The notes beneath the pieces were generated by a model. That model was not told the origin of the DNA, searched no databases, and worked only from the letters and a program-made list of their open reading frames with translations. From [Pasteurella] aerogenes (GTDB lineage Bacteria; Pseudomonadota; Gammaproteobacteria; Enterobacterales; Pasteurellaceae), in the NCBI GenBank assembly GCA_900637275.1, contig LR134362.1:620001-684000 (forward strand): a DNA stretch of 64,000 nt, in the 5' to 3' direction. Position 1 is the stretch's first letter. Each line of letters opens with the position of its first letter. This document shows positions 25,248-34,114 of this stretch, piece after piece. The translations under genes and the position numbers were made by a program.

Positions 25248-25703
25248 TTGGCAACTTTAGAGGAAAAATTACAAGATTTATTACAAGGTTCGGTTGAGGA
25301 TTTGGGATGCGAACTTTGGGGAATCGAATGTCAGCGCGCCGGTCGTTTTTTAACGGTGCGGTTATATATTGATAAAGAAGGTGGCGTGACTGTCGATGAT
25401 TGTGCGGATGTGAGTCGTCAAGTCAGTGCGATATTGGATGTGGAAGATCCGATTGCAGATAAGTATAATTTAGAAGTGTCATCGCCGGGATTAGATCGTC
25501 CGTTGTTTACGTTGTCCCAATTTGAGCGTTTTGTTGGCGAGGAAATTGCGGTGCATTTGCGTATTCCTGTGCAAGATCGTCGTAAGTGGCAAGGAAAATT
25601 GGAAAAAATTGAAAATGATATGTTGACGTTAATCGTTGACGGGCAGCCGCAAGTTTTGGTGTTTGGTAATGTGCAAAAAGCCAACGTCATTGCAAAATTT
25701 TAA
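25248..25703 (+). CDS. rimP: Ribosome maturation factor RimP
   Basis: A 151-aa protein for 30S subunit maturation. The family segments are GCELWGIECQRAGRFLTVRLYIDKEGGVTVDDCADVSRQVSAILDVEDPI and YNLEVSSPGLDRPLF. Translation starts at TTG 25248 with AGGAGG five nt upstream. First protein gene of rimP-nusA-infB. Confidence 0.96.
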   Translation: MATLEEKLQDLLQGSVEDLGCELWGIECQRAGRFLTVRLYIDKEGGVTVDDCADVSRQVSAILDVEDPIADKYNLEVSSPGLDRPLFTLSQFERFVGEEIAVHLRIPVQDRRKWQGKLEKIENDMLTLIVDGQPQVLVFGNVQKANVIAKF

Positions 25704-25725
25704 ATAATACAGGAGCAAGTAAAGA

Positions 25726-27210
25726 ATGAGTAAAGAATTGCTATTGGCCGCCGAAGCGGTGTCGAATGAAAAGTTATTACCGCGTGAGAAAATTTTTGAA
25801 GCCTTGGAAAGTGCGATTGCGCTTTCTACGAAAAAGAAGTATGAGCAAGAAATTGATGTGCGTGTGGTGATCGATCGTAAAACCGGTGAGTTTGATACGT
25901 TTCGTCGTTGGTTGGTGGTGGAAAATGTTACCAATCCGACGAAAGAAATTACCTTGGAAGCAGCACAATTTGAAAATCCGGAAGTGCAATTAGGCGATTA
26001 TGTGGAAGATCAAATTGAATCGGTGGCATTTGACCGGATTACGATGCAGACTGTACGTCAAGTGATCAGCACCAAAATTCGCGAAGCGGAGCGTAATAAA
26101 GTGGTGGAACAATTTATTTCGCACGAAGGATCGATTGTCACTGGGACGGTGAAAAAAGTAAACCGTGAAAATATTATTTTAGATTTAGGTCAGCAAGCGG
26201 AAGCCGTTATTTTACGTGAAGATATGTTGCCACGTGAAAATTTCCGTCCAGGCGACCGCGTCCGTGGTGTACTTTATAAAGTGAACCCGGAAAGTAAAGG
26301 AGCGCAACTTTTTGTTACTCGTGCGAAACCGGAAATGTTGATCGAGTTGTTCCGTATCGAAGTACCGGAAATCGGCGAGGAATTGATTGAAATTAAAGGT
26401 GCGGCACGTGATCCGGGATTACGCGCGAAAATTGCCGTGAAAAGCAATGATAAACGTATTGATCCTGTGGGAGCTTGCGTAGGGATGCGTGGGGCGCGTG
26501 TACAGGCCATTACTAATGAATTAGGCGGTGAGCGTGTTGATATTGTGCTATGGGATGACAATCCAGCGCAATTTGTGATCAATGCGATGGCGCCGGCTGA
26601 TGTGAGTTCTATTGTTGTGGATGAAGATACCCATTCAATGGATATTGCAGTAGAAGCAGCAAACTTAGCGCAAGCGATTGGACGTAACGGACAAAATGTA
26701 CGTTTAGCAACCCAATTAACCGGTTGGACATTAAATGTGATGACGACTGATGAACTTAATCAAAAACACCAAGCGGAAGACAATAAAGTATTGAAATTAT
26801 TTATGAACGCTTTGGAAATTGATGAAGAATTTGCGCATATTTTGGTGGAAGAAGGGTTCTCTACTTTAGAAGAATTGGCTTATGTGCCGGTGAGTGAGTT
26901 AACTGCCATTGACGGATTGGAAGACGAAGATTTGGTAGAAGAATTGCAAACTCGTGCGAAAAATGTGTTAACCGCACAAGCGCTTGCTGAAGAAGAAGCG
27001 TTGAAACAAGCAAAAATTGAAGATCGTTTATTAGATTTGGACGGAATGAACCGCCATATCGCACTAAAATTGGCTGAAAAACAAATTACGACCCTAGAAG
27101 AGCTTGCTGAGCAAGGTGTTGATGATCTCGCAGATATTGAAGATCTTACTTCAGAACAGGCTGCTGATTTAATTATGGCGGCGCGTAATATTTGCTGGTT
27201 TAGTGAATAA
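25726..27210 (+). CDS. nusA: Transcription termination/antitermination factor NusA
   Basis: A 494-aa RNA-polymerase-binding protein. Domains in order: N-terminal RNAP-binding domain (1-125), S1 (from SIVTGTVKKVNRENIILDLG, ~135-200), KH1 and KH2 (DPVGACVGMRGARVQAI and AIGRNGQNVRLAT), then two C-terminal acidic repeats (LVEEGFSTLEELAYVP; LAEKQITTLEELAEQGVDDLADI). Both AR repeats are present as in E. coli. It lies between rimP and infB. Confidence 0.97.
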   Translation: MSKELLLAAEAVSNEKLLPREKIFEALESAIALSTKKKYEQEIDVRVVIDRKTGEFDTFRRWLVVENVTNPTKEITLEAAQFENPEVQLGDYVEDQIESVAFDRITMQTVRQVISTKIREAERNKVVEQFISHEGSIVTGTVKKVNRENIILDLGQQAEAVILREDMLPRENFRPGDRVRGVLYKVNPESKGAQLFVTRAKPEMLIELFRIEVPEIGEELIEIKGAARDPGLRAKIAVKSNDKRIDPVGACVGMRGARVQAITNELGGERVDIVLWDDNPAQFVINAMAPADVSSIVVDEDTHSMDIAVEAANLAQAIGRNGQNVRLATQLTGWTLNVMTTDELNQKHQAEDNKVLKLFMNALEIDEEFAHILVEEGFSTLEELAYVPVSELTAIDGLEDEDLVEELQTRAKNVLTAQALAEEEALKQAKIEDRLLDLDGMNRHIALKLAEKQITTLEELAEQGVDDLADIEDLTSEQAADLIMAARNICWFSE

Positions 27211-27231
27211 GGGAAAAGGAGTAAGAAGATT

Positions 27232-29736
27232 ATGATAGATGATGTAAAACAACCCGCGGCGCCTAAAAAGTTGAGTCTACAGCGTAGAACGAAAACGACG
27301 GTAAACAGTACAACGACAACAGGTAAAAGCAAAGAAGTTCAGGTTGAAGTGCGTAAAAAACGCACAGTGCCGACTGAAGCAGCGAGAAAAGCGGAAGAAC
27401 AAGCTCTCTTGAAAGCCAAAGCGGAAGAAGAAAGAAAAGCAGCGGAGCAAGTGAAAAAAGCGCAAGCAGAAAAAGAAGCACAAGAAAAAGTGCGCGCGGA
27501 AAGTGAAAAATTAGCGCAAGAAAAAGCAGCGCAGGAAAAAGTCGCGCAAGAAAAAGCGGCAAAAGCCCTTGATCCGGAAAAAGAAAAGCGCAAAGCGGAA
27601 GAGGCGGAATTACGTCGTAAGGCGGACGAATTAGCTCGTCAAAAAGCGGAAGAACAAGCGCGTCGTGCTGCCGAAGAAGCAAAACGTTATGCTGAATTGG
27701 CGGATGCTGATAACGATAATACGGCGGAAGATTACACCGATTATCATTTAACTTCCAGCTATGCTTTGGAAGCGGAAGATGAAGAAGAACGTCGCAAAGA
27801 AAGTCGTGGTCGCGGTAAAAATAAAGTTGTGAAAGCGAAAAAAAGCGGTCGTGACGATGAAAATACCAAAAGTGAACGTGAATCTAATCGACGTAATCAA
27901 AAAGATATTAAAGGAAAAGGTAAAAACGGTAAGAAAGGCAGCAGCTTACAACAAGGCTTTACCAAACCTGCGGCGCCGGTTAACCGTGATGTGGTGATCG
28001 GTGAAACGATTACCGTTGCCGAACTTGCCAATAAAATGGCGGTAAAAGCTACGGAAATCATCAAAACCATGATGAAAATGGGCGAGATGGTGACAATTAA
28101 CCAAGTGATTGACCAAGAAACTGCCCAATTAGTGGCAGAAGAAATGGGACATAAAGTCATTTTACGCAAAGAAAACGAGTTGGAAGAATCCGTATTGGAA
28201 GATCGTGATGTCAATGCGGAAAAAGTAACGCGTGCGCCGGTCGTGACGATTATGGGTCACGTTGACCATGGTAAAACCTCGTTACTTGACTATATTCGTA
28301 AAGCGAAAGTGGCAGCAGGTGAAGCCGGCGGGATTACTCAACATATCGGTGCATATCACGTTGAAACCGAAGACGGTAAGATGATTACCTTCTTAGATAC
28401 CCCGGGACACGCCGCATTTACTTCTATGCGTGCGCGCGGTGCGAAAGCGACAGATATCGTGGTGCTTGTAGTAGCAGCGGATGATGGTGTAATGCCACAA
28501 ACGATTGAAGCAATTCAACACGCGAAAGCTGCCGGTGTGCCGATTGTGGTGGCGGTAAATAAAATTGATAAGCCAGAAGCTAATCCGGATCGTGTAGAAC
28601 AAGAATTGTTACAACATGAAGTGATTGCAGAAAAATTTGGTGGTGATACGCAATTTGTTTATGTATCGGCGAAAAAAGGAACCGGCGTTGACGAATTGTT
28701 GGATGCGATCTTGTTGCAATCTGAAGTGCTTGAACTTACCGCAGTGAAAGACGGTATGGCAAGTGGTGTGGTGATCGAATCTTATTTGGATAAAGGTCGT
28801 GGTCCAGTAGCGACAATTCTTGTGCAATCCGGTACTTTGCATCGTGGTGATATCGTACTTTGTGGCTTTGAATATGGTCGTGTGCGCGCCATGCGTGATG
28901 AAGACGGAAAAGATATTGATGCCGCAGGTCCGTCAATTCCAGTGGAAGTCCTTGGTTTATCCGGTGTTCCCGCCGCGGGGGATGAAGCAACCGTTGTGCG
29001 TGATGAGAAAAAAGCGCGCGAAGTGGCATTGTATCGTCAAGGTAAATTCCGTGATGTAAAACTGGCGCGTCAGCAAAAAGCTAAATTAGAAAATATGTTT
29101 AGCAATATGGCAGAGGGCGATGTGGCAGAATTGAATGTCATCGTTAAAGCAGACGTTCAAGGTTCAGTCGAGGCAATCGTTCAATCCTTACAAGAACTTT
29201 CAACCGATGAAGTAAAAGTGAAAGTGGTGGGATCTGGTGTTGGTGGAATTACTGAAACTGATGCGACCCTTGCTGCGGCGTCAAATGCGATTGTTCTTGG
29301 CTTTAACGTGCGTGCTGATGCTTCAGCGCGTCGCATTATTGAAAGTGAAAATATTGATTTGCGTTATTATTCAATTATTTATGAATTATTAAACGAAATC
29401 AAAGCGGCAATGAGCGGTATGTTGCAGCCTGAATTTAAACAGGAAATTATCGGTTTAGCAGAAGTACGCGACGTATTCCGTCATCCAAAATTTGGTGCGA
29501 TTGCAGGTTGTATGGTTACCGAAGGTGTAGTGAAACGTAATAACCCAATCCGTGTATTGCGTGATAACGTGGTGATTTTTGAAGGCGAGTTAGAATCGCT
29601 CCGCCGCTTTAAAGATGACGTTTCTGAAGTACGTAATGGTATGGAATGTGGTATCGGCGTGAAAAACTACAATGACGTGAAAGTCGGCGACCAAATTGAG
29701 GTATTTGAAGTAGTTGAAATCAAACGTTCAATTTAA
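27232..29736 (+). CDS. infB: Translation initiation factor IF-2
   Basis: An 834-aa GTPase that places fMet-tRNA on the 30S subunit. A short N-terminal domain is followed by a long Ala/Lys/Glu-rich region (~40-160), typical of the variable IF2 linker. The G domain has G1 GHVDHGKTS (about residue 342), G3 DTPGHAAF and G4 NKID (~443). C-terminal beta-barrels end with the fMet-binding domain (GMECGIGVKNYNDVKVGDQIEVFE). Internal shorter starts may exist but none is clear. The gene is followed by a hairpin, not directly by rbfA. Confidence 0.97.
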   Translation: MIDDVKQPAAPKKLSLQRRTKTTVNSTTTTGKSKEVQVEVRKKRTVPTEAARKAEEQALLKAKAEEERKAAEQVKKAQAEKEAQEKVRAESEKLAQEKAAQEKVAQEKAAKALDPEKEKRKAEEAELRRKADELARQKAEEQARRAAEEAKRYAELADADNDNTAEDYTDYHLTSSYALEAEDEEERRKESRGRGKNKVVKAKKSGRDDENTKSERESNRRNQKDIKGKGKNGKKGSSLQQGFTKPAAPVNRDVVIGETITVAELANKMAVKATEIIKTMMKMGEMVTINQVIDQETAQLVAEEMGHKVILRKENELEESVLEDRDVNAEKVTRAPVVTIMGHVDHGKTSLLDYIRKAKVAAGEAGGITQHIGAYHVETEDGKMITFLDTPGHAAFTSMRARGAKATDIVVLVVAADDGVMPQTIEAIQHAKAAGVPIVVAVNKIDKPEANPDRVEQELLQHEVIAEKFGGDTQFVYVSAKKGTGVDELLDAILLQSEVLELTAVKDGMASGVVIESYLDKGRGPVATILVQSGTLHRGDIVLCGFEYGRVRAMRDEDGKDIDAAGPSIPVEVLGLSGVPAAGDEATVVRDEKKAREVALYRQGKFRDVKLARQQKAKLENMFSNMAEGDVAELNVIVKADVQGSVEAIVQSLQELSTDEVKVKVVGSGVGGITETDATLAAASNAIVLGFNVRADASARRIIESENIDLRYYSIIYELLNEIKAAMSGMLQPEFKQEIIGLAEVRDVFRHPKFGAIAGCMVTEGVVKRNNPIRVLRDNVVIFEGELESLRRFKDDVSEVRNGMECGIGVKNYNDVKVGDQIEVFEVVEIKRSI

Positions 29737-29774
29737 TTAATACTTGCAGATGAATAATCTGCTTTGATAATAAG

Positions 29775-29818
29775 CGGTCAGATAGTAAGAAATTTTTTCT
29801 TAGTATTTGACCGTTTTA
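29775..29818 (+). terminator. Imperfect hairpin after infB
   Basis: CGGTCAGATAGTAAGAA pairs with TTCTTAGTATTTGACCG (one mismatch, one G-U), closed by a T-rich loop and followed by TTTT. It could partly end the nusA-infB transcript before the HAD gene. Confidence 0.6.
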
Positions 29819-29841
29819 GCTACTAAAGTAAAAAAGAAAAT

Positions 29842-30489
29842 ATGATAAAAGCAGTAATTTTTGATATGGATGGTACCTTAATCGATTCGCAACCGATTTG
29901 GTATCAAGTAAGTATGAATTTTTTCCAACAAAACGGTTTTCCGGTTACGATGGAGGATATGGTAAAATTAACCGGTTCTCCAGTTGGAAGATTAGTCGAT
30001 TATGTTGTGCAAACTTATGGAGAAAAGGGAAAGAAACGCTCTCAATTGACGAGCGAACTGATGGATAATGCAGTGGCAGAAATTTTAGCAGCCAAACCGT
30101 TAATGCCAAATGTTGAGCCAACATTGGCTTTTTTACAACAACATGGTATTAAAATGGCCGTAGCTTCTGCTTCGCCAAGATATATGCTACAAGGTATTGT
30201 TGAAAGTTGCGGTATTGCTAAGTATTTCGATTATTTGGCTTCGGCAGAGGAGTTAGATTATAACAAACCACATCCACAAGTATATTTACATGCTGCACAA
30301 AAATTAGGTGTTGATAAAGAAAATTGTTTGGCGGTAGAAGATTCGGTATTAGGTATGATTGCAGGTAAAGCCGCGAGTATGAAAACTGTTGTGATTCCGG
30401 CAGCGATGGAATGGGATGATGTCCGTTGGTCGTTGGCAGATATTAAATTGGAAAATATTCAAGATTTAACAAAATTAATTAGCGTATAA
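29842..30489 (+). CDS. HAD-superfamily sugar-phosphate phosphatase (HxpB/YniC-like)
   Basis: A 215-aa HAD hydrolase with an alpha-helical cap. Motif I is FDMDGTL (nucleophile Asp8, acid Asp10), motif II ASASP, motif III the Lys in LDYNKPHPQVY, motif IV AVEDSVLGM. It resembles HxpB (2-deoxyglucose-6-phosphate and hexitol phosphatase). It sits between infB and rbfA, genes that are adjacent in E. coli, and is probably a late insertion in this operon. Substrate specificity cannot be read from sequence. Confidence 0.85.
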   Translation: MIKAVIFDMDGTLIDSQPIWYQVSMNFFQQNGFPVTMEDMVKLTGSPVGRLVDYVVQTYGEKGKKRSQLTSELMDNAVAEILAAKPLMPNVEPTLAFLQQHGIKMAVASASPRYMLQGIVESCGIAKYFDYLASAEELDYNKPHPQVYLHAAQKLGVDKENCLAVEDSVLGMIAGKAASMKTVVIPAAMEWDDVRWSLADIKLENIQDLTKLISV

Positions 30490-30526
30490 TAATTGGCGGT
30501 AATAATCGCAAATAAGGATAGTAAAA

Positions 30527-30919
30527 ATGGGTAGAGAATTTAAACGTAGCGACCGTGTCGCGCAAGAGTTACAGAAAGAAGTAGCGATTATTTTACAACG
30601 TGAGGTGAAAGATCCGCGTATTGGGATGGTGACGGTATCCGATGTGGAAGTGTCTAGCGATTTAGCCTATGCCAAAGTATTTGTCACGTTTTTATTTGAC
30701 CACGACGAGCAGGCAATTGAAAATGGGATGAAAGGTTTGGAAAAAGCAGCGCCTTACATTCGTTCATTGGTGGCGAAAGCAATGCGCTTGCGGATTGTTC
30801 CGGAATTGCGTTTTATTTACGATCAATCTTTGGTGGAAGGGATGCGGATGTCAAACTTGGTCACTCATGTGGTGCGTGAAGATGAAAAACGACATGTTGA
30901 TGATGAGAAAGCCAATTAA
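30527..30919 (+). CDS. rbfA: 30S ribosome-binding factor RbfA
   Basis: A 130-aa KH-type protein needed for late 16S rRNA processing and cold adaptation. Segments are REFKRSDRVAQELQKEVAIILQREVKDPRIG, VSDVEVSSDLAYAKVFVTFL and LRIVPELRFIYDQSLVEGMRMSNL. It precedes truB by 5 nt. Confidence 0.96.
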   Translation: MGREFKRSDRVAQELQKEVAIILQREVKDPRIGMVTVSDVEVSSDLAYAKVFVTFLFDHDEQAIENGMKGLEKAAPYIRSLVAKAMRLRIVPELRFIYDQSLVEGMRMSNLVTHVVREDEKRHVDDEKAN

Positions 30920-30924
30920 TTGTT

Positions 30925-31854
30925 ATGAGTAAACCACGTAAAAAAGGGCGAGATATTCACGGTATTTTTTTGTTGGACAAAGCGCAAGGGATGAGTTCCA
31001 ACGATATTATGCAAAAAGTGAAGCGTCTTTTTCAGGCAAATAAAGCGGGGCATACGGGCGCATTGGATCCCTTGGCGACGGGGATGTTGCCGATTTGTTT
31101 AGGAGAAGCTACGAAGTTTTCTCAGTTTTTGTTGGATTCCGATAAGCGTTATCGAGTGATTGCGAAATTGGGCGAGCGCACTGATACCTCGGATGCGGAT
31201 GGGCAAGTGGTGCAAGTGCGTGAAGTGAATGTAAAAACTTCACAAATTTTGACCGCACTTGAGGCGTTTCGTGGCGATATTTTGCAGGTGCCGACCATGT
31301 TTTCCGCGTTGAAACATCAAGGAAAACCGTTGTATGAATATGCGCGGGCTAGAGTGACAGTCGAACGAGAAGCGCGTCCGATTACGATTTTTGAGCTGCA
31401 ATTTATTGAATATCAAGCGCCTTATTTGACCTTAGAAGTACATTGTTCAAAAGGAACTTATATTCGGACGTTGGTTGATGATTTAGGCGAGGCTTTAGGT
31501 TGTGGGGCGCACGTAACGCTGTTGCGACGTTTAGCGGTGGCGGATTATCCGGCTGATAAGATGATGACGTTAGCCGAATTGCAAGCGTTAGCTGAACAGC
31601 AAGCGGAAAATCCCTCGTTTGAGGCGTTGGATAACTTGTTGTTGCCAATGGATAGTGCGGTTGCTCGATTGCCGAAAATTACTCTTGATGCGCAACAAAG
31701 CAAGGCTGTGGGGTTTGGACAACGGATAAAATTTGATAATCCGCAACAATGTTACGGACAAGTGCGGTTGTTTTCTGACGAGAATTTGTTTTTGGGCGTA
31801 GCGCTCATTGACGAACGTAATATTATTCGTCCAAGTCGCATGGTGGTGCGTTAG
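30925..31854 (+). CDS. truB: tRNA pseudouridine-55 synthase TruB
   Basis: A 309-aa enzyme making pseudouridine 55 in tRNA. Catalytic Asp48 is in GHTGALDPLATGMLP, the same number as in E. coli. Other marks are YRVIAKLGERTDTSDADG, QVPTMFSALKHQGKPLYEYAR and CSKGTYIRTLVDDLG. A C-terminal PUA-like part is present. The usual next gene rpsO is not found; a terminator and the convergent potD follow. Confidence 0.96.
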   Translation: MSKPRKKGRDIHGIFLLDKAQGMSSNDIMQKVKRLFQANKAGHTGALDPLATGMLPICLGEATKFSQFLLDSDKRYRVIAKLGERTDTSDADGQVVQVREVNVKTSQILTALEAFRGDILQVPTMFSALKHQGKPLYEYARARVTVEREARPITIFELQFIEYQAPYLTLEVHCSKGTYIRTLVDDLGEALGCGAHVTLLRRLAVADYPADKMMTLAELQALAEQQAENPSFEALDNLLLPMDSAVARLPKITLDAQQSKAVGFGQRIKFDNPQQCYGQVRLFSDENLFLGVALIDERNIIRPSRMVVR

Positions 31855-31883
31855 CAAGAACAATTGCGAAAGAAACCAAAAGA

Positions 31884-31918
31884 AAAGGTGGGATCATCAT
31901 GCTCCCACCTTTATTTTT
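31884..31918. terminator. Bidirectional terminator between truB and potD
   Basis: AAAGGTGGGA and TCCCACCTTT form a 10-bp stem with a 9-nt loop, followed by ATTTTT, between convergent genes. Confidence 0.85.
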
Positions 31919-31923
31919 ACCGA

Positions 31924-32973
31924 TTATTGTTGTCCGGCTTTTAATTTTTGATAGTAATCTTCGTAAAGATCAATTGCCTTACCGACATCTAATTGCCATT
32001 GGCTACGTTCAATCACTTCTTGTGGTAAGAAGATTGCCGGATCATTTTTTAAGTCATCCGGTAAACGTTTTAACGCTTCAAGGTTTGAGGTCGGATAACC
32101 AATTTTTAATGCTAACTTTTCAGCAACATCAGCACTAAGCAAATAATTGATCAATTTATATGCCGCGTCCACATTTTTGGTAGTTGCTGGGATGGCAAGG
32201 TTATCAATCCACATAGTGGTTCCCTCTTTTGGATAAACCGTATCAATTTTTGCACCTTCAGTTTTGGCAATACGTACGGAGCCATTCCACAATAATCCAA
32301 TATCCGTTTCGCCTGAGATAAAGGCGTTAGATGGATTGTCTGAATTAAATACCAAAATATTAGGACGCAATTTTAATAATTCCTGATAGGCGGCTTCTAA
32401 AATTTTAGGATCTTGTGTATTGGGGTCTTGACCGAGTTTTAGTAAGGCAATATTAAATAATTCACGCGGATCATCCAACATTTGCAATTTGTTGGCAAAT
32501 TCTGGTTTCCACAAATCTCCCCATGATTGAAAGTGGGCTGGGTTTTGCGTTTCCGTATTATAGGCAATACCCGTAGCGCCAAAAAGCTGCGGCAAGGAAT
32601 ATTTGTTATTTGGATCGAATGGTGTGTTTAGCATTTTCGGATCCAACTCGTTGATAATCGGTAATTTGCTGTGTTCTAACTCATGTAACATTCCTTCGCG
32701 TGCCATTTTGGACACATAATAACTGGTCGGCGCAATAACGTCATAGCCGGCGTTATCCCCTAAGGTTTTTAATTTGGCATACATGGTTTCGTTTGATTCC
32801 ATACTAGAAACGATAACTTTGATGCCGGTTTGTTGGGTGAAATCATCCAATAAACCGTCCGGCACATATTCGCTCCATGTATAGAGATATAGGGTCGTAT
32901 CTTCAGCATTTGCGGTTTGTGAAACACCAAACAGCATGAGACTAGCTGCTGCAATTTTTGTTAATTTTTTCAT
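31924..32973 (-). CDS. potD: Spermidine/putrescine-binding periplasmic protein PotD
   Basis: A 349-aa extracytoplasmic solute-binding protein. Signal peptide MKKLTKIAAASLMLFGVSQTANA, then the PotD N-terminus LYLYTWSEYVPDGLLDDFTQQTGIKVIVSSMESNETMYAKL. Later, ETDIGLLWNGSVRIA and TMWIDNLAIPATTKN (acidic and aromatic ligand residues) fit polyamine-binding proteins. The start at 32973 has GGGAGT upstream; longer in-frame extensions lack a signal-peptide start. No potABC genes are adjacent, so this is an orphan copy here and presumably uses a transporter encoded elsewhere. Confidence 0.92.
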   Translation of the reverse strand: MKKLTKIAAASLMLFGVSQTANAEDTTLYLYTWSEYVPDGLLDDFTQQTGIKVIVSSMESNETMYAKLKTLGDNAGYDVIAPTSYYVSKMAREGMLHELEHSKLPIINELDPKMLNTPFDPNNKYSLPQLFGATGIAYNTETQNPAHFQSWGDLWKPEFANKLQMLDDPRELFNIALLKLGQDPNTQDPKILEAAYQELLKLRPNILVFNSDNPSNAFISGETDIGLLWNGSVRIAKTEGAKIDTVYPKEGTTMWIDNLAIPATTKNVDAAYKLINYLLSADVAEKLALKIGYPTSNLEALKRLPDDLKNDPAIFLPQEVIERSQWQLDVGKAIDLYEDYYQKLKAGQQ

Positions 32974-33214
32974 ATAATTACTCCCATAAGATAGGGTAAA
33001 AATAGGTCGGAAGGCAGCGTTTGGATATTGCCTTATAATCCGACAGTGAGACGCCGAATGGATACGGACGGCGTATTGTAAAACCAATGTTTTTTAATTG
33101 CAAAGAAAATGATCGGTGGATGGAAATAATCAGGTAAAAGGGAGAACTTAAGACATTTTTGATGTGGCAAAAATGTAAAAAGCTCAAATCTTTCGACTTG
33201 AGCTTCTCTGAATT

Positions 33215-33290
33215 TGGAGCGGGAAACGAGGCTCGAACTCGCGACCCCAACCTTGGCAAGGTTGTGCTCTACCAACTGAGCTATTCCCGC
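33215..33290 (-). tRNA. tRNA-Gly (GCC), distal copy
   Basis: A 76-nt tRNA with encoded CCA; acceptor arm GCGGGAA/TTCCCGC and anticodon GCC in loop TTGCCAA. The anticodon stem is CAACC/GGTTG, whereas the neighbouring copy has CGACC/GGTCG. Confidence 0.97.
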
Positions 33291-33300
33291 ATAAGTAATT

Positions 33301-33376
<76 letters not shown>

Positions 33377-33408
33377 ATTAATCATACTTGCTTTCGCAAC
33401 AAGGCGGT

Positions 33409-33436
33409 ATTATACGAGAAAATTTATTGAACGCAA
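33409..33436 (-). promoter_or_regulatory. Promoter of the two tRNA-Gly genes
   Basis: On the minus strand, -35 TTGCGT (33436-33431), 16-bp spacer and -10 TATAAT (33414-33409), 33 nt before the first tRNA. Confidence 0.75.
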
Positions 33437-33474
33437 GTAGAATACCGCGAAAAACAAAATGGTTGCTTAGTTCT

Positions 33475-34044
33475 TCAACAACTTATTTCGGTTTTCTCGC
33501 TTAAACGAATAAAATGTTCACGATAATATGCTAATTCAGCAATGGACTCACGAATGTCATCAAGGGCGAGATGAGTGTTTTTCTTTTGAAATCCTTTTAA
33601 TACCTCCGGTTGCCAACGCGAAGCTAATTCTTTTAATGTACTGACGTCTAAGTAGCGATAATGAAAATAGTCAGCTAATTCCGGCATATATTTAAATAAA
33701 AAACGTTTATCTTGTGCCACGCTGTTACCGCAAATTGGCGAGGTACCTTTGGGTACCCAAAGTTTTAAGAAGTCAAGCGTTTGTAATTCTGCCGCACGTT
33801 CACTTAATTTACTGGCTTTTACGCGTTCAACTAAACCATTGGCGGTGTGTGTTGTGACGCACCATTGGTTCATTTGACTAAGTACTTCATCGGTTTGATG
33901 AATGGCAAGTACGGGACCTTCTGCGAGAATGTTGAGGTCTTTGTCGGTGACGATAGTGGCAATTTCAATAATGCGGTCCGTTTCTGGTTCCAAGCCCGTC
34001 ATTTCAAGGTCGATCCAAATAAGATTTTGTTTATCTAATTTCAT
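33475..34044 (-). CDS. orn: Oligoribonuclease
   Basis: A 189-aa 3'-5' exonuclease that degrades di- to short oligoribonucleotides. DEDDh motifs: IWIDLEMTG (Asp12, Glu14), ICGNSVAQDKRFL, and THLALDDIRESI with the His and final Asp. Divergent from rsgA as in many gamma-proteobacteria. Length normal. Confidence 0.97.
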   Translation of the reverse strand: MKLDKQNLIWIDLEMTGLEPETDRIIEIATIVTDKDLNILAEGPVLAIHQTDEVLSQMNQWCVTTHTANGLVERVKASKLSERAAELQTLDFLKLWVPKGTSPICGNSVAQDKRFLFKYMPELADYFHYRYLDVSTLKELASRWQPEVLKGFQKKNTHLALDDIRESIAELAYYREHFIRLSEKTEISC

Positions 34045-34114
34045 AATTTAAGGTATCCTATAACAAAATGTAAAATATTTTACTCGAAAAATGACCGCAC
34101 TTTAAGGATTTATC

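Noticed and set aside
25049..25248. Insertion next to tRNA-fMet
   Set aside because: The order tRNA-fMet, terminator, rimP is the normal enterobacterial one.
27263..27682. Long minus-strand open frames opposite infB
   Set aside because: They are antisense to the repetitive Ala/Lys/Glu linker of IF-2, have biased composition (Leu/Phe/Ser) and no ribosome site; they are reading-frame shadows.
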